Shown: piece by piece, positions 26,012-34,066 of the stretch | Numbering within the stretch: position 1 is the first letter of the stretch | How the letters are laid out: the number at the start of each line of letters is the position of its first letter | Source of the DNA: an uncultured Bacilli bacterium | GTDB taxonomy: Bacteria > Bacillota_I > Bacilli_A > RF39 > UBA660 | NCBI GenBank assembly: GCA_934086185.1 | Contig: CAKOHW010000010.1 | Location: forward strand, 1 to 40,440 | Length of the DNA: 40,440 nt | Direction: 5' to 3' | The notes under the pieces: generated by a model | The model's input: only the letters and a program-made list of their open reading frames with translations | Database searches by the model: none | What the model was told of the DNA's origin: nothing | Program-made: the position numbers and the translations under genes

Positions 26012-27277
26012 ATGGATGAATTAAAAATCAATAGAAATATATTATGTATAGATTTAAAAAGTTTTTTCGCATCATGTGAATGTATAGAAAGAAATTTAAA
26101 TCCATTTACTACACCACTAGTAGTAGCAGAACCAAATAGAGAGGGTGCTATTACACTAGCAGTAACTCCATATATGAAAAAATTAGGAGTAAAATCTAGA
26201 GGAAGAATTTATGAAATACCTAAAAATATTAAATATAAAGTCATACGCCCAAGAATGAGTTTATATATTAAAAAAAGTAAAGAAGTAATAGATGTATATT
26301 TAAAATATGTTTCAGTAGATGATTTACATATTTATTCAATAGATGAATGTTTCTTAGACTTAACAAACTATATGAAACTATATAAAAAATCTACAAAAGA
26401 AATAGCATTAGATATATTAAAGAATATTAAAAATGATACCGGACTATATGCAACAGCAGGAATAGGTCCCAATATGTTATTAGCAAAAATAGCAATGGAC
26501 ATTGAAGCAAAACATAACAAAGATTTCATTGCAGAATGGACATACGATGATGTAAAAACAAAACTATGGACTATTACCCCACTATCTAAAATGTGGGGAA
26601 TTGGTTCTAGAATGGAAAAAAATCTAAATAACATAGGATTATATAAAGTTGGTGACATTGCAAACTACAACAAACTAAAATTAAAAGAAAAATTTGGTAT
26701 TATAGGAGAAGAATTATGGTATCATTCTAATGGTATAGATCTAAGTAAAATAAGTGATTTTAAAAAAGAAGCAAAAGAAAAAAGTATATCAAATAGCCAA
26801 GTATTATTTAAAGATTATTATAACAACGATGTAATTCTAATAATAAGAGAAGTATTATCACTTTTACTAAAAAGATTACGCGAACAAAATTTATTAACCA
26901 GAAAAATATCTCTACTAATATCTTATTCAAAAGAAATAAACAATGGTTTCTCAATATCAAAAAAATTAGATGAAGACACCAACAACGAAAATAAAATATA
27001 TAAAGAATTAATAAATATATACAATAATAACTATGAAGAAAATATGCCTGTAAGAAAAGTAGGAATAAGTTTTACAAGTCTTACCAAAAATGATCATATA
27101 CAATTAAATCTATTTGAAACATTAGAAGAAGTAAATAAAAATACTAATATAAATAATGCAATTGATAATATTACATCAAAATACGGAAACAATAGTATAC
27201 TACATGCTACTTCACTTCTTAACACATCTACTATAAAATCTAGAAATGAAAAAATAGGAGGTCACAATGCAAGATAG
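26012..27277 (+). CDS. Y-family DNA polymerase (UmuC/UvrX-like)
   Basis: The 421-residue translesion polymerase has catalytic carboxylates in CIDLKSFFASCE (first Asp, about residue 14) and YSIDECFLDLT (Asp-Glu, about 112-113). These are followed by the helix-hairpin-helix-like region (WGIGSRMEKNLNNIGLY) and a C-terminal little-finger domain. It resembles the UvrX/YqjW group of Firmicutes. The downstream YolD-like gene overlaps it by 11 bases, a pairing typical for this group. The promoter spacer carries a dyad that may be an SOS operator. Confidence 0.88.
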   Translation: MDELKINRNILCIDLKSFFASCECIERNLNPFTTPLVVAEPNREGAITLAVTPYMKKLGVKSRGRIYEIPKNIKYKVIRPRMSLYIKKSKEVIDVYLKYVSVDDLHIYSIDECFLDLTNYMKLYKKSTKEIALDILKNIKNDTGLYATAGIGPNMLLAKIAMDIEAKHNKDFIAEWTYDDVKTKLWTITPLSKMWGIGSRMEKNLNNIGLYKVGDIANYNKLKLKEKFGIIGEELWYHSNGIDLSKISDFKKEAKEKSISNSQVLFKDYYNNDVILIIREVLSLLLKRLREQNLLTRKISLLISYSKEINNGFSISKKLDEDTNNENKIYKELINIYNNNYEENMPVRKVGISFTSLTKNDHIQLNLFETLEEVNKNTNINNAIDNITSKYGNNSILHATSLLNTSTIKSRNEKIGGHNAR

Positions 27278-27581
27278 ATATATCAAATGGGCACCATTTA
27301 ACTCAGTAATAAACGATACTAAAATTAAAAATGAAATAATAAAAAAACAATCTAAAATTAACAAACCTACGTTATCAGAAGATCAAATAATAGTTTTAAA
27401 TGATAAAATATTTGAAGCATACACAAATCACATAAAAGTAAATATCTTTATATTTAATTCAAATACAATTACTAAATTAACAGGTTTTATAAATAGTATT
27501 AATATCAGTAAAAAATATATTATATTCAATAAAAGTCACATATTTTTTAATCAAATAATAAAAATTGATGAAGTTTTCTAA
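27267..27581 (+). CDS. YolD-like protein
   Basis: The 104-residue protein begins DRYIKWAPFNSV, matching the YolD-like family start (R.xIKWAPF). It ends in a small beta-rich domain. YolD-like proteins accompany Y-family polymerases in Firmicutes and are thought to play a UmuD-like or accessory role. It has a strong AGGAGG site within the end of the polymerase gene, so the two are coupled. Confidence 0.78.
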   Translation: MQDRYIKWAPFNSVINDTKIKNEIIKKQSKINKPTLSEDQIIVLNDKIFEAYTNHIKVNIFIFNSNTITKLTGFINSINISKKYIIFNKSHIFFNQIIKIDEVF

Positions 27582-27598
27582 TTTTTTCAAAAAAATAA

Positions 27599-27627
27599 TT
27601 GACAATGATAAATTATTATAGTATTAT
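27599..27627 (+). promoter_or_regulatory. tRNA-Ala promoter
   Basis: TTGACA (27599-27604), 17-base spacer, TATTAT (27622-27627), 15 bases before the tRNA. Confidence 0.75.
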
Positions 27628-27642
27628 TAATTTATCAGTTCT

Positions 27643-27719
27643 GGGGAATTGGCTCAGTTGGCTAGAGCATCTGCCTTGCACGCAGAGGGTCAAGGGTTCG
27701 AGTCCCTTATTCTCCACCA
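27643..27719 (+). tRNA. tRNA-Ala (anticodon TGC)
   Basis: Complete cloverleaf: acceptor GGGGAAT/ATTCTCC, D arm with GGCTCAGTTGGCTAGAGC, anticodon stem TCTGC/GCAGA with loop CTTGCAC (anticodon TGC), and T arm AAGGGTTCGAGTCCCTT. CCA is encoded (27717-27719). It has its own promoter and terminator, so it is a single-gene unit. Confidence 0.97.
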
Positions 27720-27731
27720 GATTGATTACAG

Positions 27732-27755
27732 AACACCTTATTAAAGGTGTTTTTT
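27732..27755 (+). terminator. tRNA-Ala terminator
   Basis: Stem AACACCTT/AAGGTGTT with an ATTA loop, followed by a T run. Confidence 0.85.
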
Positions 27756-27839
27756 CATGCAAATAATTAACGCAAAACAAAAAAAGATTTAACAATTTAA
27801 TTTGTAAAATCCCTTTTATTATTTTTGTTATATCTAAAT

Positions 27840-29798
27840 TTAATTTAAATTATCTGTAAGTTGCCCAGTAATTGTATAAGCATTTGTCTTTGTTCCATCG
27901 CCTCCAGTTATTCTTATTCCAGATTTTAAATTTATAGCAGGACGAAATGAATAGTAGCCTTTAGTCTCAAAATCATTTCTAGGAGTTGCGAAGGAATCTG
28001 GTGTTAGCGTTCCTCCTATATAAATAGAATATATCAAGTCCTGCATATCAGCACTATTAATATGATATGAGAGTGATAAGAGTGAAACATTCATACTTAA
28101 ATCAGACAAAAAGTAATCATTTATTAAATAATAACTTGTATTACTAGTGTCAATTTTTTGATAATTACCTGGTTTTGCTCCAGCATAAGCCACTTCATCT
28201 ACTGTTAATGTTCCTACATACATATCAGTAACATTATCACCAAATTTATTCATGTTTGTTCCAATACAATTTAAAGTAGGATTTTTAGATTTAGAAGTAA
28301 GTCTTTTATAAGAATCATAATAAAGATATGTGTCTTTTATTATATAATCTAAAGTTTCTGTTTTCGATAATGGAGTAGCATTTTCTGTGTCAAGATATGC
28401 TATATCATCTAAACACCAGTCTCCAGCCTTTAAATAAGATAAATAATTTTTTAAAGGACCCGTTTGAAAATTCTTGAATGCATATGCCATAGACAAAGTA
28501 TTTAGCGTTTCACCATTTAAATAGTCTGATTTTCTTATTGTATAAGTATTTCTAGCAGAACCATCGGAAGTAGTTAATTCACCCGTTGCATATTTCGTAA
28601 ATCCAAAATGTCCTTTATCTTTTACAGTACCACCAGTTTCTGTAGGAATATCCCAATTACCATCACTTGTTGCACATGTATTATCTTGATCTTCTAATAT
28701 AAGTTTTATACTTCCGTCTCCTGCTATTCTAACTATTCTCCAACACATTCCCGCAAAATCTACATAATTATCTTCTACGTCACCTCTATAGTAATAACTA
28801 GCTCCATAATCATCACTAGTAATACTTAATGTTTTTTCAGGAATAATATGATCACCACTAATTACTGGAATTCCATCATTTGTACAACTTTCTACATATC
28901 CAATATAATTATACCATGCATGATTCGAATTTATTTCAAAATAAATATGCTTCCCTATAACGCTATTACATTTCTCTAAGTCACTATCACCAGTAACAGT
29001 CTCACCATTATATGATGCTTGTTCTATAGTATCACCATATTTAACATCATCCCATCCCCAAAATCCATCTTCAGCACTTGCTACTTTTTTACCTTTTGTT
29101 TTAGCAACTTCATTTGCAACTGAAGTTAGAGGACTTGATAATAATTCTGTTCCATTTGTTTTATTTTTAGCATTTTCTATTATATTGTACGCCAAACTAT
29201 TTTTACTACTTGAATATGGATTTGACATTTGTGATACATTAGTTATATTTAATCTTGCCTGTAAAGTTTTACCCATGTCATTACTTTGATCTACTCCAGT
29301 ATCTATGTACCACATTTTAAATGTATATGTATGCACATCTCCTTCTTTTATACTATTTCCGACTAATATTCCACCACTAATTGGAAATACACTTTGTGTA
29401 GTTACTCCATCACAATTTGTTCCATCGCTTTTTGTACATATTAATGTATATCTAAAATCATTGCTTTCAAATGTTGTTGTTGATCCATCACTTGCTTTTG
29501 TTACTTTAACATTTTCTATAACTACCACATAACTTGTATCATTTCCCTTATTAGTTACAGTAAAATTTTTACTACCTATCTCTTTATCACTTGGTACTAA
29601 CATAGTATCACTTTGTAATATTTCAGTTGTTCCATCTCCATAAACCAATTCTAAATTTGCTGTTGTAAGATCAACTGATTTATTATTTGTATTACCCTGT
29701 ATTCTAGTTAAATAATATCCGTATGTTAAACCTATTAATGCTAAACTTACTATTGATATTCCTACAATACTTATTATTATTTTTTGTTTTCTATCCAT
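27840..29798 (-). CDS. TasA/camelysin-like surface protein with lectin-like C-terminal domain
   Basis: The 652-residue paralogue of the 74-2209 protein has the same basic and hydrophobic start (GLTYGYYLTRIQGNT) and a TasA-like domain (about 36-185). It lacks the Ig-like linker and has the same C-terminal domain from about residue 205 (NGTELLSSPLTSVA, YYYRGDVEDNYVDFAGMCWR, MYVGTLTVDEVAYAG, YLINDY, SFRPAINLKSGI, GGDGTKTNAYTI). The stretch matching the variable region of 74-2209 differs strongly in sequence and has ordinary AT-rich codons, so recent DGR mutagenesis is not apparent. The ribosome site AGTAGG is shared with the 7852-9285 gene. It is probably exported and displayed like its paralogue. 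Confidence 0.75.
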   Translation of the reverse strand: MDRKQKIIISIVGISIVSLALIGLTYGYYLTRIQGNTNNKSVDLTTANLELVYGDGTTEILQSDTMLVPSDKEIGSKNFTVTNKGNDTSYVVVIENVKVTKASDGSTTTFESNDFRYTLICTKSDGTNCDGVTTQSVFPISGGILVGNSIKEGDVHTYTFKMWYIDTGVDQSNDMGKTLQARLNITNVSQMSNPYSSSKNSLAYNIIENAKNKTNGTELLSSPLTSVANEVAKTKGKKVASAEDGFWGWDDVKYGDTIEQASYNGETVTGDSDLEKCNSVIGKHIYFEINSNHAWYNYIGYVESCTNDGIPVISGDHIIPEKTLSITSDDYGASYYYRGDVEDNYVDFAGMCWRIVRIAGDGSIKLILEDQDNTCATSDGNWDIPTETGGTVKDKGHFGFTKYATGELTTSDGSARNTYTIRKSDYLNGETLNTLSMAYAFKNFQTGPLKNYLSYLKAGDWCLDDIAYLDTENATPLSKTETLDYIIKDTYLYYDSYKRLTSKSKNPTLNCIGTNMNKFGDNVTDMYVGTLTVDEVAYAGAKPGNYQKIDTSNTSYYLINDYFLSDLSMNVSLLSLSYHINSADMQDLIYSIYIGGTLTPDSFATPRNDFETKGYYSFRPAINLKSGIRITGGDGTKTNAYTITGQLTDNLN

Positions 29799-30080
29799 AT
29801 TTTTACCTACTTCCTATCATCATATTTAAAGTCTATCAAATTATTTTTTTAATTTGAACCAACAACTTTGTTGTTTTTATTATAATTTATTAAATTTAAA
29901 CAATTTGTCAGAAAATCACACTCCAAACATACAAAAAAATTATATAATTATTAACCCCCCCCCCGACCAAACTTTTGTTCGAGAGAGAATTAGGCTATAT
30001 AATTCTGTGCTTTTATAAAATATTTTTTAATTTTTGAGTACTTTTCTACTCTATTTATATTTTACCAAATCATATTATTA
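29799..30080 (-). promoter_or_regulatory. Leader and upstream region of the 27840-29798 gene, with poly-C tract
   Basis: No gene seen. It contains the leader modules shared by the three TasA-like genes: hairpin GAGTA/TACTC (30051-30036), AT boxes (29995-30004 and 29938-29949), a TATAAT near 29882 and an AACAACTTTGTTGTT dyad. Unlike the other copies, it carries a run of ten C (29955-29964) and the segment GACCAAACTTTTGTTCGAGA between the two AT boxes. Confidence 0.5.
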
Positions 30081-30109
30081 TTTACAATACACAAATTTTG
30101 TTTTATACT
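30081..30109 (+). promoter_or_regulatory. Sigma-A-type promoter entering structured element, copy 2
   Basis: TTTACA (30081-30086), 17-base spacer, TATACT (30104-30109), the same as at 2439-2467. The predicted start is near 30116, just before the closing stem at 30120. Confidence 0.55.
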
Positions 30110-30115
30110 TAATTT

Positions 30116-30330
30116 AGTAGAACATCTATTGATGGCTACCATATTTTTGGGTACGTACTATTTGAATAGTACGTTTTTTAAACCAAAACCATCTATTTTC
30201 GTAAAAGGATGAATAGAAAGATGATTAACATTGCCTATTTTAAAAATAGAAGGTAGCCAAACAAATTAAATGTTCGAGACACTATAATACTCATGTAATT
30301 TATTATTTCAAGTATTTCGACAAAGCATTA
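30116..30330. ncRNA. Conserved structured RNA-like element, copy 2
   Basis: Second copy of the 2474-2760 element. The closing stem TGGCTACC (30133-30140) pairs perfectly with GGTAGCCA (30252-30259), repairing a mismatch in copy 1. Outer GAACAT (30120-30125) pairs with ATGTTC (30270-30275). The hairpin ACGTACTA/TAGTACGT (30153-30174) and stem TCTATT/AATAGA (30192-30217) show base changes on both sides against copy 1. About 70 bases of the interior of copy 1 are missing. Strand and function are uncertain. Confidence 0.6.
30284..30311 (-). promoter_or_regulatory. Possible leader promoter for the 27840-29798 gene
   Basis: Minus strand: TTGAAA (30311-30306), 16-base spacer, TATTAT (30289-30284), the same as at 2740-2713. 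It would give a leader of about 480 nt. Confidence 0.4.
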
Positions 30331-30331
30331 C

Positions 30332-30358
30332 AAAAAAAGATATTACATAAAATATCTT
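30332..30358 (-). terminator. Intrinsic terminator of the CPBP gene
   Basis: The stem AAGATATT/AATATCTT is followed by T7 on the minus strand, just after the stop at 30363. In the plus direction it is followed only by CTCATT, so it would be weak there. Confidence 0.65.
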
Positions 30359-30362
30359 CTCA

Positions 30363-31076
30363 TTAAACCATATTAATCATAATAAGTACACTTATAAAAT
30401 TATTTAAAAAATGTAATCCTATAGTAGTAAATATATTGTTACTCTTTTCATAAACATATGCAAAAAATATTCCCATAGTAACATAAGATATTGATTGTAT
30501 TATACCTAACTCCAAACTTATACCTTCACTTAAAGGAAATATATGTAATAAGCCAAATAATAAACCACTACTTATAATAAACAAATATTTCTTTCCAATC
30601 ATCTTTTTCATACCCATTCTAAATAATACCTCTTCATAAAAAGGTCCAATAAAAGAACAAGTAATAGTCATAAGAATAGGACTTATTTTAATAAAATCTT
30701 CTATTGTACTTTGATTAACACTATTAATTGCATCAACTTCATATCCTAATCCCATTAATATTAATACAGATATTATACTAATAACGTATTTAACTATTAT
30801 AAAAATAATAAACATTTTAACAACATAAGATATATTTTTACTTAAATCACTCTTAAATAATTTAAAATCTTCTTTAATCTCTTTATAATAAAGTAACAAT
30901 AAAATTATAAACATAATAATAGAAATAACTACTTCTATTATTAGTAAATTTTTATCACTTAAAGTATTCATATTTATATTAAATAAACTTAATATAAAAC
31001 GAGTAATAATTCCTATAGAAAAGAAACTAACTAATCCAATAATCAACTTAATTGCATATACTAACCTATCTTTCAT
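30363..31076 (-). CDS. CPBP-family intramembrane protease
   Basis: The 237-residue multi-pass membrane protein has the three CPBP/ABI motifs: EEVLFR (about residues 148-153, catalytic Glu pair and Arg), FGLLHIFP (His) and HFLNNF (His/Asn). CPBP proteins cleave membrane substrates or handle bacteriocin immunity. It lies one base after the 31078 gene's stop, so the two are coupled. The catalytic motifs look intact. Confidence 0.88.
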   Translation of the reverse strand: MKDRLVYAIKLIIGLVSFFSIGIITRFILSLFNINMNTLSDKNLLIIEVVISIIMFIILLLLYYKEIKEDFKLFKSDLSKNISYVVKMFIIFIIVKYVISIISVLILMGLGYEVDAINSVNQSTIEDFIKISPILMTITCSFIGPFYEEVLFRMGMKKMIGKKYLFIISSGLLFGLLHIFPLSEGISLELGIIQSISYVTMGIFFAYVYEKSNNIFTTIGLHFLNNFISVLIMINMV

Positions 31077-31077
31077 A

Positions 31078-31776
31078 TTACCACCCCAAATAATTAATAA
31101 CTACTCCACTTAATATCAAATAAAATGAATATAAAAATATAGTAAACCATATACTATTTTCTCTTCTATACAAGAATGCAAAAATAGCAAATAACAAAAA
31201 CATATTTAATGAATTAATTATTACAAAACCTAAAGTACCACTTAAAGATAATGCGTATATTATACTTGCTAATAAACCACTAAAAACTATAAAAGTATCA
31301 TTACGTTTAAAAAATTTATCTGTACTTAAAATAATAACACTACAATATAAATAAGGAACTATAAAATAATCAATTATTATTTTAACTACTAAATCAAAAG
31401 TTAATGTCTTATTAAAAATATTATAATAATCACTTCCTAATACTTTAATATTAAAAATATCTCCCAAATAATTAACAACATATCTATTTAAATACATAAT
31501 ACCAGTTAACACAACAACAAATACTATCAACATTAAAATACTTTTAAATATATTATTTTTACTTCTACTACGTCTAAAATCTTTTTTATATATTAAATAT
31601 ACTAAAAAACACATAACAAGTTTAATACCTATATCTATTATAGTTTTTATAATACTACTAAAATTATTTATATTAATATTTAATAATCCTAAAACTTTAT
31701 AAAAAAAACTTTCAAAATAAACTAATAAAATAATCGATAATATAATACCTATTATTCCAGATACTTTCTTATTCAT
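31078..31776 (-). CDS. Membrane protein, degenerate CPBP-like paralogue
   Basis: The 232-residue protein has about seven hydrophobic helices and the same general layout as the next gene. Where the protease has EEVLFR, SGLLFGLLHIF and HFLNNF, this one has FIVPYLYCSVI, SGLLASIIYAL and LYSFYLIL, so the catalytic Glu/His residues are absent. It may be a non-catalytic partner of the 30363-31076 protease, as their genes are coupled. The homology was judged by eye and is moderate. Confidence 0.55.
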   Translation of the reverse strand: MNKKVSGIIGIILSIILLVYFESFFYKVLGLLNININNFSSIIKTIIDIGIKLVMCFLVYLIYKKDFRRSRSKNNIFKSILMLIVFVVVLTGIMYLNRYVVNYLGDIFNIKVLGSDYYNIFNKTLTFDLVVKIIIDYFIVPYLYCSVIILSTDKFFKRNDTFIVFSGLLASIIYALSLSGTLGFVIINSLNMFLLFAIFAFLYRRENSIWFTIFLYSFYLILSGVVINYLGW

Positions 31777-31831
31777 AACTAACCACCTTGTATTTTAATA
31801 ATATAATTTTTTTATATTTTTGTAAATACAA

Positions 31832-32470
31832 TTAAGGCTTTTTTATTATATAAATTTTTTTATTCTTATAAAAACAATAAAATATATTATTAATATCTAT
31901 ATTTTTTTTATTTATTTTTTCTATCAACCAATCTTTATCTTTATTCATATTTTCTAATGTAACATCTTGTATTATACCTTCTAATATTAATGGCATTGGA
32001 TAATCACTCTTAGTTTTTAAAAAATTATACTTAAATATACTTAATTTACCATTTGGTTCTAAAAAAGCATATTCTACATCACTAATAGATTTAATACTTT
32101 TTTGTCTTAATTCTAATAATAAATCATCCATAGAATATCTTTGTTTTATAAGTTCTTTAAAATTTAATTTACCATTTATTATAATCAAACTAGGTTTACC
32201 ACTCATTACTAAATTAAATTTACGACTTTTTAATGATATTCTAGCAAGTATTCTTTCTAAAACTACTAAAACTACAATAGGTAGTATAGTTAAATATATA
32301 GGTTCTTTAATATTTTCTATACTTATTGCAATTAATTCTGCCATTAATATAGAAACTATTAAATCAGTTACTTCTAATTGACTTAATTCTTTTTTACCCA
32401 TAATTCTATATGCAAGTACTACAAAAAAATAAAAGAAAATAGTTCTAAACAAAGCACTAAATAAATCCAT
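31832..32470 (-). CDS. DUF421 (YetF-like) membrane protein
   Basis: The 212-residue protein has N-terminal membrane helices with YRIMGKKELSQLEVTDLIVSI (positions about 21-41), typical for DUF421. It is followed by the cytoplasmic domain with GKPSLIIINGKLN and SMDDLLLELRQKSIKSISDVEYAFLEPNGKLS. DUF421 proteins such as YetF affect spore germination or membrane properties in Bacillus; the mechanism is poorly known. It stands alone between serS and the CPBP pair. Confidence 0.85.
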   Translation of the reverse strand: MDLFSALFRTIFFYFFVVLAYRIMGKKELSQLEVTDLIVSILMAELIAISIENIKEPIYLTILPIVVLVVLERILARISLKSRKFNLVMSGKPSLIIINGKLNFKELIKQRYSMDDLLLELRQKSIKSISDVEYAFLEPNGKLSIFKYNFLKTKSDYPMPLILEGIIQDVTLENMNKDKDWLIEKINKKNIDINNIFYCFYKNKKIYIIKKP

Positions 32471-32514
32471 TTTATCACCATTACTATTATGGTATTAAAT
32501 ATTATTTTTTAATC

Positions 32515-32538
32515 AAAAAAATAGTGAATACACTATTT
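32515..32538 (-). terminator. serS terminator
   Basis: Minus strand: AAATAGTG, short loop, CACTATTT and a T run. It overlaps the serS stop at 32533. Confidence 0.65.
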
Positions 32539-33819
32539 CTTAATTTCTATTTTAGTTTTTCCACCCATATAAGGTTGTAAAGATTTAGGAATATTTATAC
32601 TTCCATCCTCATTATAATTATTTTCTAATAATGCAATTAAAGCTCTAGTGCTAGCTAAAACAGTATTATTTAACGTGTGTAAATAATAATTACCTTTATC
32701 ACTCTTAACTCTTATACCTAATCTTCTTGCTTGAGCATCAGTTAAATTTGAACAACTTCCTACTTCAAAATATTTTTTTTGTCTAGGACTCCAAGCTTCA
32801 ATATCACATGATTTATATTTTAAATCAGCTAAATCTCCACTACAACATTCAAGTTGTCTAACAGGAATATCTAAACTTCTAAATAATTCCACAGTGTATT
32901 TCCACATTTTTTCATACCAAGCTTCACTATCTTCTGGTTCACATAAAACAATCATTTCTTGTTTTTCAAATTGATGCACTCTATATATACCTCTTTCTTC
33001 TATTCCATGTGCACCTACTTCTTTTCTAAAACATGGACTATAAGATGTCATTGTTATTGGTAAACTTTCAGGCTTAATAATTTGATCTTTAAATTTACCA
33101 ATCATAGAATGTTCACTAGTTCCAATTAAATATAAATCTTCACCTTCTATTTTATACATCATAGCATCCATTTCAGAAAATGACATTACACCTGTAACTA
33201 CATCACTTCTTATCATAAATGGTGGTATACAATAAATAAATCCTTTATCTATCATAAAATCTCTTGCATAACTTAACATAGCACTAGATAGCCTTGCAGC
33301 ATCTCCCATTAAATAATAAAAACCATTACCACTAGTTCTACCACTAGCATCTTTATCAAGTCCATTTATACTTTCTAATATATCTGCATGATATGGAATT
33401 TCATAATTAGGAACTACTGGATCTCCAAATTTTTCTACTTCTACATTTTCACTATCATCTTTACCAATAGGAACACTATCTGCAATTATATTAGGTATTA
33501 CCATCATTTTTTCTTTTATAATTTTAGATAATTCTTCTTCTCTCTTAGTAAGATTTTCTATTTCATCATTCATACTAGATACTTCATTTTTAATTTTATT
33601 AGCTTCATCAATTTTTTTATCTCTCATAAGAGCACCAATTTCACTACTTAATTTATTTTTATAAGCTCTTTTTTCATCCATATTAAGTTTTACATTTCTA
33701 TATTCTGTATCTAACTCATATATTTCATCAACTATTACTAATTTTTCATCTTGAAATTTCTTTTTTATATTTTCTTTTACTAATTCCTTATTTTCTCTAA
33801 TTAATTTAATATCTATCAT
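32533..33819 (-). CDS. serS: Seryl-tRNA synthetase
   Basis: The 428-residue class II synthetase begins MIDIKLIRENKELV. An N-terminal coiled coil (about 30-100) binds the long tRNA(Ser) arm. The core has motif 2 CFRKEVGAHG...GIYRVHQFEKQEM and motif 3 NTVLASTRALIALLEN. The frame is open a further 114 bases upstream, but that part lies inside the T-box terminator; ATG at 33819 follows GAGGG and gives the family start. It is the only gene between its promoter and terminator. Confidence 0.95.
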   Translation of the reverse strand: MIDIKLIRENKELVKENIKKKFQDEKLVIVDEIYELDTEYRNVKLNMDEKRAYKNKLSSEIGALMRDKKIDEANKIKNEVSSMNDEIENLTKREEELSKIIKEKMMVIPNIIADSVPIGKDDSENVEVEKFGDPVVPNYEIPYHADILESINGLDKDASGRTSGNGFYYLMGDAARLSSAMLSYARDFMIDKGFIYCIPPFMIRSDVVTGVMSFSEMDAMMYKIEGEDLYLIGTSEHSMIGKFKDQIIKPESLPITMTSYSPCFRKEVGAHGIEERGIYRVHQFEKQEMIVLCEPEDSEAWYEKMWKYTVELFRSLDIPVRQLECCSGDLADLKYKSCDIEAWSPRQKKYFEVGSCSNLTDAQARRLGIRVKSDKGNYYLHTLNNTVLASTRALIALLENNYNEDGSINIPKSLQPYMGGKTKIEIKK

Positions 33820-33837
33820 ATTATCCCTCTTTCTAAA

Positions 33838-34032
33838 ATAAAAAAAGAATAGCACAAGGAGCATAAATATGCGGTACCATCCTTTTATTAACTTAATTAT
33901 TATAACGGCTATTAACCGGTGATGATTAATCACTCTATTAGGTAGATTAAATAACTTTTATTATTGATTTACACCAACCATCAACTCTCTATAAAATAAA
34001 ATATTATTATAGTCCTAAATAATCAATTTCAT
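33838..34032 (-). promoter_or_regulatory. T-box riboswitch of serS
   Basis: The T-box core AAGGATGGTACCGC is at 33884-33871 (minus strand), followed by CTCCTT, which can pair back with AAGGA, and by a T7 run near 33840. Stem I lies upstream (about 33900-34010). I could not place the specifier with confidence; by gene context it should be a Ser codon. Confidence 0.82.
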
Positions 34033-34038
34033 AATATT

Positions 34039-34066
34039 ATTATACTAAAATTTTATTCTTTGTCAA
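34039..34066 (-). promoter_or_regulatory. serS promoter
   Basis: Minus strand: TTGACA (34066-34061), 16-base spacer, TATAAT (34044-34039). It overlaps the last codons and stop of the upstream prepilin-like gene (stop at 34053). Confidence 0.75.

Noticed and set aside
27960..28100. Second DGR variable region in the 27840-29798 gene
   Set aside because: The stretch aligns with the variable region of the paralogue and differs strongly, but its codons are AT-rich and not dominated by NNC.
33820..33933. N-terminal extension of SerS
   Set aside because: The frame is open but lies in the T-box terminator region; the ribosome site and family start are at 33819.
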